This document shows positions 23,239-35,100 of a DNA stretch of 64,000 bases, piece after piece (position 1 is the stretch's first letter; each line of letters starts with the position of its first letter). The translations under genes and the position numbers were made by a program. The DNA is taken from positions 310,001 to 374,000 of the forward strand of contig JALNQF010000008.1 in the NCBI GenBank assembly GCA_028456385.1, written 5' to 3'. A model generated the notes under the pieces. It saw only the letters and a program-made list of their open reading frames with translations. It had not been told where the DNA came from and searched no databases. The DNA is from Ophiosphaerella korrae (lineage: Eukaryota > Ascomycota > Dothideomycetes > Pleosporales > Phaeosphaeriaceae).

Positions 23239-23711
23239 ACGCCTTGCCATGTTGGCTTTGTTGGACAGTGCATGTGGTCAAATCGCTAAACCATGGAGTC
23301 TTAGATGAGTTGTGCCATCGTGAGGATGTTGGGCCCTGTAAGTGGCAATGCTTCGGACAGTTGGGATGGGCGTTTGGTAGAAAGTTACGCGAAACATGTC
23401 TTGGAAGACAACAGTAAAACCCGAAACCCTCAGTAATGGGTGGCAGGAGTGGGATTGTAGACAAGAGGGCCCTATAGACATCTATACCTAATAATTATCA
23501 CGGTCGTTCATGTTTGACTCGAGGTTTTTCTTGCGTAGTAAGATTTCGTACTGTGCTAGATAGTGCGCGTGGGAGCAGGTAGGCCATATCGTTTGTCTTG
23601 GCGCGGTGAGGGTGAATTGATTTTCCGGCGCGTCGGTATCGAGCTCTTTGAACTTTCTATTGGCAACTCCAACTTGCACATACCCCAGGACACAACCCTC
23701 AAAGCGAGATC
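23239..23711. other. Spacer between ERG25 and PAF1
   Basis: 473 bp between same-strand genes, presumably terminator plus promoter. Nothing further seen. Confidence 0.5.
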
Positions 23712-25126
23712 ATGAGCTCCGGACGCCCTGTGGTCCATCAGGACTATATTGCGAAGATTCGATACTCCAACGCGCTGCCTCCTCCGCCATGTCCTCCCAA
23801 GCTGCTAGACATCCCCAACACGGGCCTTTCAAGTGGACAGTACACTTCGGCCGGCTTTGCGTCGAGATTGGCGCGAGAACAGCCGCTGAACATTGAGGCA
23901 GACGCTGAGCTGGGAATGCCTATCGACCTGGTCGGTATTCCCAAGGTCTTTGATGGAGACGAATCAGGTACAGCAACCCTTACTGCGCGCGCTTGCTCCA
24001 GCAACTGACGCGTTGCATAGCTATTCAGGCAATGCCTCACCCACCGCCGCTCAGCGCCGCCGATCGGGCGCTCATGCGACCCCCGAATGCGCTCGGCAAG
24101 GGGAATGCCAGCGCAGCAACGGGCATCTCCTTCTTGCGACGAACAGAGTACAGCACATCGCATACCACGGGCGGCATGAAGTTCGAGTCTAGCAGTTCCT
24201 CAAACACAATGCGCATCCGCAAGAAGCGACGGGGCGGCGACACCTCAGTCGACGACCCCATCAATATTGCGCGGCACATTCTCAAAGGCTTCAACATCGC
24301 CTATCCAGCAGATGCATACAATGGCCAAGATAGCGCTGAAAACCTGCGCGCTGCAGAGGCTACCCCTGAAGAGCGTGCCGCATGGAAAGCGCCCAAGAAT
24401 CCTAGAAATCCTAGTCTTAAGCTTCTCGATTCATACCCACTGCTCCCTGACTGGGATGCCACACCCGACACAGGCGCATACATGGTTTTCAAATACATGG
24501 CCCCGCCTATCAATAATCCTCTCGACCCGTCATACGACCCTCGTCTCGACGTCGCACTCCTACGCCCCGCTGGCCAAACCCTCAAAGACCAAGAAACCTA
24601 CATGCAAGAGCGCGAGGCTCACAAAGCCGATCCTACTGCATCGATGCCGATCCCACGCTACCAATTTGAATTCTTCTTACCACCTTCGCGCAGCAAGGTT
24701 GCCGGTATAAAGCGCAACTTCACCACAAACGATCCTGAAGACCCAGCTTTCGTCGATTTCGATACCGAAGAGCCCGACGAGGATGGCCAGATCCGTAAAA
24801 GCTTCAAGTTCGAGAACATACGTACATATGAGACGAGCCAACAGGTGGGCGATACAGTTGATCACTATGGTGACGTGGTAGCCATGGCTCTGCACGATCC
24901 AGAGCGACACAAAGAGGATCGTCTTCGGTCAGGTAAAACACAAAAGGCCGCCTATTTCTACCCCATCATCCAGAAAACAAGCATCAGGCCCAGGCGGCCG
25001 GGCAGAAATGACATGGTCGAGGAGCCACAGCGTGTCGATGTTATTGAAGCCGCCGGCAAAGAGCCCGGTGGCGAGATTGATAGAAGGGAAGGATTCAGAA
25101 GGAGGGCTGAGGGCCTAGAGGCATAG
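23712..25126 (+). CDS. PAF1: RNA polymerase II-associated factor Paf1
   Basis: Nuclear subunit of the PAF1 elongation complex, which couples Pol II transcription to histone H2B ubiquitination and H3 methylation. It has 453 residues from ATG 23712. The N-terminal YIAKIRYSNALPPPPCPPKL segment, the FLRRTEYSTS motif and the RHILKGF region are typical of Paf1. The C-terminal half (DPEDPAFVDFDTEEPDEDG; YFYPIIQKTSIRPRRP) also fits. One intron, 23968-24020, joins GDES to AIQAMPHPPP. The tail is charged. Family assignment is confident from the ordered motifs. Confidence 0.94.
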
Positions 25127-25944
25127 TTTGGATAGCTTCACTGTGGCAGAATGCTCGGGCTCGAACAAGTCGAGTGTGATTCGCACAAGCTCTACTTATT
25201 TGAATCAGCATCAGCGCGGCGTTCAAGGGAAGATTGTGCATTAGGCATGCATACATGCTGCAGGGCATGATTGATTTGCAAAGTCTATATTATCTATCAA
25301 ATCTATCATTTGGCATTTCTACAATGTATTGGGACAGGCAATGCAGACCCAGGTGTTGGAATTCTACTTTAAGCAAGTTTGCCTGGGCCCACAGTCCTGA
25401 GACTCTGAAAGTCTAGCAACCCATGGGGATCCCATCCCATCCATAGCGACGACCATTTGACAAGCATAACAAATACACTGTGCGACAAGAATTCTTCTCT
25501 TCATAGACAACATGACCCACCACATTCAGGGCTTTTCTTCCCCCATAGACTATCTATCGTGCCACCTTCCTTTTAGCCATGGACCCTATCCCCAGCCTCG
25601 ACCACACGCTTCATCCTTCTAGACGCTTCATGCGCAGCTCGCTAACCCTCGTTCTCGTGTCAGTCGTTTCCCTCTGTTCACCGGCCCCATCATCATCATG
25701 TAACGATCGGCCCACCCCTATCAAACGTCGGTGTTGCGCTCGTCCCATATGCGCAGGGGTCTCCCATGCGAGTATCGAAACAAACTACGGAGGCTGCCGT
25801 CCGTAAGCACGCACTTTCGTTATTTTTATTGCTGCACCTCGCATCAAAGCGGCGAGCTGCATGGTGACGCGTTAGATGGAGAGACATTGCTTTGAAAAAT
25901 CGGTGTGATTTGATGCGCGTTGTTGTGTCGAGAGGTTGTGACGC
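25127..25944. other. Convergent intergenic region with one doubtful small Cys-rich ORF
   Basis: 818 bp between convergent genes. The only item of note is a short plus-strand frame (25630-25806), listed separately. No RNA gene or repeat seen. Confidence 0.5.
25630..25806 (+). CDS. Doubtful small secreted Cys-rich peptide
   Basis: From the Met at 25630 the frame encodes 58 residues. A hydrophobic signal-like start (MRSSLTLVLVSVVSL) precedes a short segment with six Cys and a KRR site before CC. The frame also has an upstream in-frame ATG at 25579. The length is near what chance gives, and no family is recognised. It is kept only as a candidate. Confidence 0.2.
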   Translation: MRSSLTLVLVSVVSLCSPAPSSSCNDRPTPIKRRCCARPICAGVSHASIETNYGGCRP

Positions 25945-27190
25945 TCAGGTGGGCAGCACCTGACGAACCTGGCTTCCATCCCAGATGGTTGATCCCCATG
26001 AACCGTGTGTCCTGACCGGCTCGATGGGTGGGAGGTAGGCTTTTGGCATGCGAAACTCCTGGCTGCTTTCAAATGTCGGTGTTGGTGACGGGATAATGAG
26101 TGCGCGAGGCATCATTTGCTGATCTGGAGCGCCTTCACCTATCAGTCGTATAGCAGGACCTGGATTCCGCCGGTTTTTGTTCTTATCTCCGTTTCTAGAT
26201 CTTGCCAGGGCCTTGCGGAATAGTGGCCATAAAAAAGGAATCGATCCAGCGATGATTCCTACGTTTTGTTCAACTTGGCTCCATATCAAAAGATTACCAG
26301 CCATTTTTTGTTGCCATTCAAAGCTGGTTAACCATAAGACTATGACCCGGAGCCGCGCAGCAGAGCCTACTATTGCCATAATACCGATTGAGAAGGTGCC
26401 AATCAACCCCAAGCGTCGTCGCAGCTTCATAGTCGGAAGGCTGAGGAAGAAAGCAATTGGTAAAGACCATATGAGTACGTCTGTAACCAAGTTGTATCCC
26501 GCATTGGCGAGCCAAAATGGTCCCGGGTTGTAACACTGATTTGCATGTATGCCGTTGAGGCCTGCCTCAAACGTTTTGGAAGACCACGCGTCCTCGACAG
26601 GATAGCAGGTAAAGATTGCCGCTATAATCATGGACGCGCTACCAACCAGGACAATCGCGAGGAGCGCGCGGACGAGGTAGTGGAAGCTTCTACGCGTGGA
26701 GGCAATATATTTATACACCAAGAGGATAGAAGTCTTGATCAAACAGAGCGTCACGATATAGGTGGCCCGGTAAATCCATACTGATAGCAGCGATCCAGAC
26801 ACTACTCGGTTGAGACTTGCTTTACTCTACGATGATTTGATTTAGAGTGTGAGGACAACGGAGTCATAAGAACTTACATTCACCCGGCTGTAGTCGAAAA
26901 AATATATTACATACCAGTTGACGACTACGGAAAACCATGTTGCTAGCTAGCATCGGTGAGCCATATCATTCCATGAACAGCAGATAGGTTTGACGTACGA
27001 GCGCTAGCAACATGACCCAATCCGAGGCGCTTAGTTTGCCAGCAAGAAAATGGCGACTGTAGAACCTACTTGCGAATAAGTTGAAGCTTTGGGAATAGTA
27101 GAAAGACTCTTACCTCAAAACTACCACGACGGTCGATAATCCTGTGAGTATAAAGGCCAGTACAATTGACAACCGCCCATGAACAGCCAT
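25945..27190 (-). CDS. Fungal rhodopsin-domain integral membrane protein
   Basis: A multi-pass membrane protein of 364 residues of the fungal rhodopsin-like (PTH11-related) group, often annotated as integral membrane protein. The start is ATG 27190 (MAVHGRLSIVLAF). Three introns (27066-27113, 26947-26998 and 26827-26877) join VVVVLR|FYSRHFLAGKLSASDW, LLAL|LATWFSVVV and YSRVN|SKASLNRVV. Typical features are RFYSR after helix 1, CLIKTSILLVYKYI, CYPVEDAWS, the NQCYNPGPFWLANAGYNLVTDVLIWSLPI helix pair and GSAARLRVIVLW. The cytosolic tail is Arg/Pro-rich. It lacks a CFEM domain. Ligand and role are unknown. The acceptor of intron 2 lies in a tandem ctag-ctag; only the first keeps the frame. Confidence 0.87.
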
Positions 27191-28741
27191 CTTGCCAACC
27201 AGCCGCGTGAGGCGAGTAAATGTTAGGCACGAAAAGAAAGAAACGTCATCGAGGACACACTTGTACAACGGGCGTGGTATGTACGAACCAAAAGGGAGTC
27301 GGCATGCGTGACAACAACAACAAGCGAGCGTCGACAGGTAGGTATGTATGTAGCGGGCGCCGCCGTTGCGGATCCTTGCGATGGCGTCTCATTGCTGTGA
27401 GAGTGAGAATTAGTGATCATATACCGGGGTGAACTCGATACAAGGATAACGAGTCAAGGGGGAAGCCTATCCTTAGGCACTTTTGTGCTAGCAATTTTTG
27501 TTCCCGGGCTGCTTCCAAGGGCACAAAGGGTTATCGCTGTCCCCAATCCCTACATCACTGCAAACCAATATGGGATAAATTGGAGCCCCAGAAACAGAGC
27601 GTCACGTTCGTTGACTTCCCCGCATTTGGCGACTATGAATACTAGCTCTATCAAGAGCAATCGCCCAGGGTTGTGGATAAACCGACTTTGCAGCTTGGGC
27701 CCCATGGTGGGCCCGGGTGGAATACGTCTTACGGCCCGGAGTGCGATCTTCTCATTTTCATTTCCACTTCACGTGGAAATGGATTCCGACGACTGACATG
27801 CTTCCGAGCTTTGCATGCAAATTTCCCACATTGCAACTTAGCCGAGTCAATGACTAGACTCCTAGACAACAACGTGCCAAGAGCTGCTCCGCGTGGCAAT
27901 ATTCAATGTCAAATACCTACTGCAATGCCTTGTATGTGACCGGCTCGAAACCCCGGTAGGTCCGGTAGCGATGTGTGTTTTACCGAGAAAACCATGCTTC
28001 ACATTGAAGGAGTGTGGGGCTCACTCTATAGGCCCCCTACAGGCCCCTGTAAGGGTCGGTGGTCTCGATGCGAGAAGTGAGGTCTTTAAAGATGCGAAAG
28101 CGCATAAATGGTAGATTTAAGGGAAGCCGGGTGCCCTTCCAACCCAAGGTCGAGGGAGCAGCCCGCGCGTGCGCTAAGTAATATTTGAAACGTGATCTTG
28201 GGTTCAGATTAATTTCTAGGGTTCGATACTGCACCCATAAAAGGTTGGCATTGTAATTGTTGACGTCGTACTAGATGTGGGGTATATACTGTGTTCATGG
28301 CATAGCATTATAAACATTATGCTTTACAGATCTTAGCACAAGGAGAACCTGGACCAGAAGACATATTCTTACAGAGAAGTATATGAGCACAGACAAGACG
28401 ATGGAGGCCTCAACAGCCCGAAAGGTCGAGTTTTGTATCTCCTAGTAGAGTTGCTTGAAAGTCAACTGAATCAAGATAACGAGTAATGACAGGACTAGAC
28501 ATAAAATACTGCAGACTCTAAAACGGGTATGAAAGAGTAATTCCGGCCAAATAGGTGACAAGCCCTAAACAAGAACGTAAAACTAACGACCACATTCAGG
28601 GCCAGTGAGATTTTTTCCAGATAATAGACTAGATCATGACTACACTCGACTTCGACCATCGATACCATGGGTATCTGATTGCACGCGAAAGTCAATGCTT
28701 TGCCTCTCCCAAGATCAACCAATGCTTCTATCTCTAGTTAA

Positions 28742-29270
28742 TCAATGTCTCATTTGGTCCTTTGCCTCGTCTGGGGATGCCCTTGGTAGCATGTCCTGTT
28801 TTGGGGATCTGGGCCGTCTAGACGATCTTGCGTGTGTCGCAATGGGAACCTGAACATCAAACAGTTTGTGCAACCAGAAGAAATACATGTCCAGGGCGCA
28901 AGTCACATATCCGAAGGTGAAAAACTCCAAGGGAGTAATTGAAAGCTTCGACACAGCCGTCCATTATTTTAGTGAGAAACCACGTGATATGAACGGAAGC
29001 TACTGTCTTATTGAACCAGGTAGCCTTGCTCTTATCATCATTGGCTGTGGCTGATAGGGAGTCTGCGTTGGTAATGAGTCGCCCTTAGTTATCTGGCCAG
29101 ACTACCTGAGTCAAGAAGAAAGTCGGCTCCATCTCTGCGTAGAGTAACGCCACACGACACGAAGTATTCAGGTGCGGCAAGCGCCAGTAAGAAGCATTTG
29201 ATCTTGATTTTAAGATCAACTCAGATGAAGTGCCTTCTCGCGGTACGTTTAGATGCAAGGCGCTCTGCAT
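28742..29270 (-). pseudogene. Relic of a fungal multi-pass membrane protein
   Basis: Read on the minus strand across shifting frames, this stretch gives ordered fragments of a widespread fungal membrane protein family of unknown function. In order they are SALHLNVPRE, KCFLLALAAPEYFVS, KATWFNKTVASVHITWF, then KLSITPLEFFTFGYVTCALD followed by YFFWLHKLFDVQVPI. The order matches the family as I remember it, but at least two frameshifts and a stop (29087-29085) interrupt it, and the N-terminal and most C-terminal parts are not found. It is therefore a decayed copy. The recognition is from memory and needs a protein search. Confidence 0.5.
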
Positions 29271-29851
29271 GCGGATTATTATGGTTGAGGCACAGCTAAA
29301 GGGAAGGGCTGCAGTTCAGCGGGTGGTGGGGTTTGCGACCCAACCAACGTTGCTGTTGCTCTGGTGTTTAACCAACACTGAAGACTGGTAAGTTCAGGCG
29401 AATTGAAGTGATAAGCTTGGCTGTATGGCGATTAGGAAGTTTCAAGATGCGATAGCAGGGACGATTAAAGTTTGAACTGTAGCTGGTAAAGCGAGCTGCG
29501 TCACGCTGAGCCATGGACCTGCATGTTATTTCTGTGCTGAATCCACGCAGGGAAGGTTGGTGTCTGGAGAATGAAAACGAGCTCTCTCTCTCTCAAGCTT
29601 ACTCGATACTATGGTGCGGTACTACATACTTTTGCGTGGTGCGTTGTCCGAGGTGGCTAGATTGGGGCGTGCTAAAGACGCGCAGTCGAAGAAGGATAGC
29701 AGCGGCTGGCTGACATGCAACGGTCAAGTGCCAGAAGCAGATAGGGCTGAGAGTCTTGGGCGAGGAGTGGGAGGCCAAAACTGGTTCACGGCAACGAGGG
29801 CGAGACACAGCTGACTACAAGTACCTACAGATAGCATAAGAGTGGTAGGAT

Positions 29852-29880
29852 GGGTGGTTGGTGGTTGGTGGTTGGTGGTG
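29852..29880. repeat. Simple repeat (ggtggtt type)
   Basis: A short run of about four units of a 7 bp ggtggtt-like repeat. Low complexity only. Confidence 0.7.
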
Positions 29881-30641
29881 CATCTGCAGAAGGCGGGAGG
29901 CTGAGGCGGAATTGAGAGGCTATGCGTGGCTGCCATTGCCCGAGAAACCAAACATCGCATGCGGAAGGCACGACCGAACAGGTTCGTCATGATCGGGTGC
30001 TGTTGGCGCTTGGCGAGGGCACCATGGCGCCCACCACCACCATCACCATAACCACCAGCCTGATGATCAAAAGTCCCCAACTCGGCCGAAACTGATGTAC
30101 CAGCAAGCTTCAACAGCCGGCGAGTGACGCCAACCAGGCTTCCATGACGATGATGGTGGTGTTCGTATCTGGCGGTGGGTCGGATATTAAAAATAGCCCC
30201 ATTTTCGCCGCTGCGCAATAAATGTCCCCCCATGCAACGCTGCCGTACTTGTCCACACTAGCCCCGAAAGCAACTTCATGCGCCCCTGTCCCCTTCCAGC
30301 AGAAGTCCAGTGTCCAGTGTCCAGTGCACCACTCCGCCAGCCCTTACACCTGCCTTCTGCCCATCGCCATCCAGCCTTCCCTCACCCTTTCGCCACCAGC
30401 TTCTCCTTCGCCAGTCACTCGTTTATCGACGTGGGAGTTAGCCTCGAGTCCCTAGTGCAGCCCTCAACCGACGCGTAATCACCCTTGTTGACTTTCCACC
30501 CAAACACCAAATTCTTGTTGCACCACCGTCTCGTCCCACAAGCCTTCCTCCCCGCCCTCCCACTGCGTCACGCCCTGCAGTTGCTGCTAGCTCCCCGACC
30601 CGGCTCTTTACTCTAATTATTCCCAGCACACCACCGCAGAC

Positions 30642-31600
30642 ATGAGGCCAACACAGGTGCTCGCTGCCGTCATGGCCATGTCCTCGGTCTCCATGGCCAT
30701 CTCAGATGCGTTTGACAACATCCACGGACTGGGCGATGTCAAGCACGTGCTATTTGGCCGACAAGATGACAACAGTACGCTGCTTGTGCCTGCTTCTCGC
30801 AACAAGACTGCTGACACAATGCACAGACAAGGACGCCTCCTCACAAGCACCCAAAAGCACGGCGCCCCCTCAAAGCTCAGACAAGCCCACCCCAACCTCA
30901 AATAACGACAACAAAGACAATACCTCACAGTCCAACAAGCCGAGCGGCTCAGCCCAGCCCTCCGGCTCCCAGGGCTCCCAGGGCTCTAGAGTGACTACCG
31001 GCAAGCCCAAGACAACAAGTTTCGATCCTCGCCTCCCCGCCGGAGGCATCTCCATGGTCACTCCCAATGCTCTTGCTGGTGACCAGTTCTACAAGGTGGG
31101 CGAGTACGTCACATTCGCATGGAACTACACGTCGCTCTCCATCACTCCGTCCGCCATCGATGTCCTCGCCTCCTGCTCGGCAAACCAGGCAACGTACACA
31201 ATTGCCGTCAACATCTCTGCTCAAGAAACAAAGGTTGTCTGGGACACCCAGAACACTCCAAGTGGCCAGGCTCCTTTCCTCACCGAGAAGTACACGCTCC
31301 TGATCTACGATGCCGAGTCCAGCGTCACCGCCGCCCCACGCCCTGGCTACTTGGGTGTCTTCAACCAATTTACTTTCGGCATGTACACGCCGCAGCCATA
31401 CGTAGATTGGAAGGGTATGTTCAGCCATATCTTGAATCACGGTGCCCTGCTAATATTCCCCAGACTACAACTGCGCAAACTGTGTCAAGAATGGCGCCCT
31501 ATCCAACTCCGAGAAGATGACGCTCAAGGTTCTTCTCTTCACCTCTGGCACAACGGTAGCCTCGCTACTATACTTCGCCCACAATTTTGGCCTGTGGTAA
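30642..31600 (+). CDS. DUF7137-like secreted or membrane-anchored protein
   Basis: A protein of 285 residues with unknown function. The ATG at 30642 begins a signal-peptide-like segment (MRPTQVLAAVMAMSSVSMA). A KHVLFGRQ segment and a long Ser/Thr/Pro/Asn-rich stretch follow, then a beta-rich domain (TSFDPRLPAGGISMVTPNAL; YKVGEYVTFAWNYTSL). A C-terminal hydrophobic helix (LKVLLFTSGTTVASLLYFAH) ends FGLW. Introns are 30775-30826 and 31415-31463; joins read DDN|NKDASS and DWK|DYNCANC. The domain looks like fungal DUF7137, recognised from memory. The architecture suggests a cell-surface protein with one C-terminal membrane span or anchor. The Ser/Thr-rich part is probably O-glycosylated. Confidence 0.8.
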
Positions 31601-32135
31601 ACCATCCCCTGTACATCGTGCAATATCCGACTTACGACGACTGCATTCCTTACACTTCGCATCTGTTTATATTACACTCCTTACGGCATTGAAAAGAACG
31701 CCTGGCGCTAGCAATGGCGAACTCGGAGCGTACAACATGGCGCAATTTTTACACTTGTTTCGGAATCATTTAAAGTATGGCGTTTGGGGAGTTTACATCG
31801 GTTGAAGGTTGCATCTGTCGAGCATCTTACAAGTAATTAATCTACGCAAAAGAGGAATTGATCTAAACTGGTCCGCTAGAAAGGACTGGAAATGTAATAG
31901 GCTTTGGTGTTATCGATCGTCACGATGTTGATGTAGCAAAATCCAATATGAAAGCATTATTATACATTGCACGTAGTGTGTTTAGTAATGATTCAATATA
32001 TTCGCTTCGGTGTGAAGTCAATTACAGAGAATGCTTACCAGCACTTGGCAAGAATCGAGTGATCTTCCCACTAGAACCACCACAACGCCCGTATCTCGCA
32101 TATCCAAAACACAGCGCCATGTAAAACGCCAACGG
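31601..32135. other. Convergent 3' spacer
   Basis: 535 bp between convergent genes. Nothing beyond presumable 3' UTRs was seen. Confidence 0.5.
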
Positions 32136-35100
32136 CTATCGCGCCCCACTTCCAGTTCCACCTCTCGACGTCCTCCACTCATCCTTCAACACCCATCGTC
32201 CCCTCTGCACACTGCCACTCCTCTCCAACGTAGCAATCATTTTCAACATCTCCTTGAATTCCTCGTTGCGCCCAGGCTGCGCCCGACAATAATGGTCAAA
32301 ATGATCCACCAGCATACGACTCGGCACCACGCCGCCATGCGTCATCATAAAATCGCGAATCATCTCGAGCATGCGCTTACCACGAAAGGACTGTGGTGTC
32401 ACGGCCGCTGGCGTTGAGCCTCGTGATGAAGAGACTGATGTGTTACCTGCTGATGCGGGTGCCGGTCGGCCCTGGCGTGCGGCGAGATTGCTGAGGATGG
32501 ATGTTGACGACGGGGCAATGCCGCCTCGTGCACCTCCTCGTCCGCCTCTGCCGCCGCGTGGAGTGCCTGCCGCTCGGGCCTCGGGCCGTCCTGCTTCTCC
32601 GAATTGGCCTGTCCATGTTGGCACGCCGGCAGGGACTTGTCGTGCTTCTTCCATACTCTTCCTTAGTTGCTCGGCGGCAATGGCTGCTTGCCGTTTTGCT
32701 TCGCGCTGGACGAATGCAGGGTCAGCTTGGATTTTGCGTCTGCGGCCGCTGACTGTGGAGTTGACGATGCTGTCGTGTTCTAGGACAGAGTGGACGCCTG
32801 TGCGAGCAAATATTGTGGACATGAGGCGAGAGTCGGCTGGCGCTGCGTCATCCGTAGAATCCGTGGTGGATTTTAATTTGCCTTCAGTGTCACGAGTTGG
32901 GGCTTTGAATTCTTCTGCACGAGAGATGCCTGCCACGGCTGCGAGATCTGAACTAGCAGTTGTTTCTGCTGCATGCGTATTTGTCTCGCCCTTTTTGTCA
33001 AATTTGACTTCTGAGCCGCGGAATAAGTTGCCCGTTTCTGTTTCGCCATCGACATTCTCGCCACCTAATGTGAAAAGATCATGGAGGTCGCTCATCTGGA
33101 AAGTTTGACGTTGCTTAGGGTCCTTCAGAACTTTGTTGGTCAAGAACTGCTTGAAAATTTGGCGATGATAGATTTTCTCCTCGATCGTACCAGCGGACAT
33201 GAGTCGATATATCTCAACTTCTCGTTTTTGCCCGAGACGCCAGGACCGCTCTCGTGCCTGTAAGTCGGTGGAAGGGTTCCAATCAGGATCGTAGATGATG
33301 ACACGATTGGCACCAGTCAGATTGACACCAAGGCCACCAACCTTGGTTGTGAGAAGGAAGACGTGAAGATCTGGGCTGTTGTTGAACTCGTCCACTAGAT
33401 CTTGCCGATTCTTGATAGGCGTCTCTCCGTCCATACGGCGGTAATTCATGTCCGGCATGTGGTCAAGAAATTTCTGTAGAATATCAAGCATGATACGATG
33501 TTGCGCAAAAAGAAGGGTCTTATGACCGCCCTTCTTCCAGAGTGACAATAGTTCTTTGACAACTTGCATTTTCCCAGATTTGTTGGGTGCGCCATAATCA
33601 TATTCTGGTTTCTTCGATAGTATCTTGTGTTCAGTAAGATCAGGATGATTGCAGATCTTACGCAGAAAGTCTACGCCATAAAGCATTTGACGCTTGCCCG
33701 ACGCAATTGACCTCATATCTTCAGACGCCAGAAATCCTTCGTACGCCAGGCGCTGCTGACGTGTCAATTTACAGAACAGTACCTGTTCCTTCTTCTGTGG
33801 TAGGTCGGTAGCTACATCGACCTTGAAGCGCTGGAGTAGATAGGGACTGATAGCATCCTTAAGGGTCTCTGCACACCGCACTGCTGTTTCAAATTCAAGA
33901 TTGGAAGCGTTTGCATAACCACCGCGTTTGATTGGAAACTCGAATTGATTTCGAAAGTTAACAAGAGTACCAAGCCGCATTGGAAAGACGAAGTCAAAAA
34001 GCGACCATAGTTCTGTCAAGTTGTTTTGCATTGGTGTGCCTGAAAGGATAATACGATTAGGCGTCCGGAGCTCTTTGCAATGGATTGTGATCGAGGTATT
34101 CGGGTTTCTAATCTTGTGACCTTCATCTAGAATGGCACACTCCCATTCTGTAGGAATGAGAAATTCGGAGTAAGTCTGAAGACCAGAATAAGTAGTGACG
34201 AGAACGTGGCCATCTCGCCTAGCCTTCTCGAGTATCTTCTTGGCTTGTTTACCAGCACCGGTCAAAGTGTTGTCATAGTCACCATAGTTCCGAAGCTCCA
34301 TCTCGCGCTCCAAACGATCCTCGCGACCTGTGTCTAGCATACCACTACCAGACGTATGCAGAATCGAGACGCGGAGGGCTGGCCACCAGCGATGGAATTC
34401 GTTGACCCATTGCTTCATGACTGTAGCCGGACACACTACTATGACCGGTTTCGAGAGGAGCTTCGAATAGTGCAAACCCGCTACAAAGGAAATTGCTTGG
34501 ATCGTTTTGCCTAAACCCATCTCGTCGCCAATGATGCCACCCACGTTTTGCTGGTACAGCTCCCAGAGCCACTGCACTCCGGTCTTCTGGTAGTCAAACA
34601 ACGCCGGAAATATATCTCCAGGAATGCGGAAGCCGCCATCGAATGCGGTATCTGGTTCAGTAGGATGGGGCAGGAAACACTCTTCATCTCTGTTCTCATC
34701 AGTAAACGCTTGGTCCTCTTTTTCCTTCGCCCGCCTCCGTGCTGTTGCACGATTAGTACTCCACTTCTCTATACGCTGTCTATAGACCTTCTCGTTGCCG
34801 TCATCAACGCCTGCCATGTCTTCTTCTGTCGCATCTATAGCAGCAGCATTTGCCTTCTTCCGCTTGCCTTGAGTTTTAGGCGTGCGACCAACAGTGTCTG
34901 GCATGAACTCATCGTCTTGCGTCATGTCTTCGGAGAGACCATCAGATTCCCCCAAGTTGGCCACTTGACGGCCATCAAGGCCTGGGTCATATGCGTCGTC
35001 AGAACTACTATCCGCAGTTCCAAGAGCAGCACTTGATTCGCGCGAGGTTAGGCCATTACCAGCACGCTTTACCCTACGCCGCTTTCTTGGCCGAGATGCC

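Larger units (their letters stand above)
27191..30641. other. Large divergent intergenic region with a gene relic
   Basis: 3.45 kb between divergent genes, the longest gap in the window. It contains a decayed minus-strand membrane-protein relic (28742-29270), a ggtggtt-type simple repeat near 29852-29880, three short gtccagt repeats near 30305-30325 and a CT-rich leader (about 30340-30600) before the next gene. The rest shows no conserved coding sequence. Confidence 0.6.

Noticed and set aside
27413..27939. Plus-strand frames in the large gap near 27.4-27.9 kb
   Set aside because: No recognisable domain or repeat ends; could not be linked to a transposon or gene.
28190..28240. gggttcgata-like sequence that could be a tRNA T-arm
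   Set aside because: No matching acceptor stem, D-arm or anticodon arm at the right distances on either strand.
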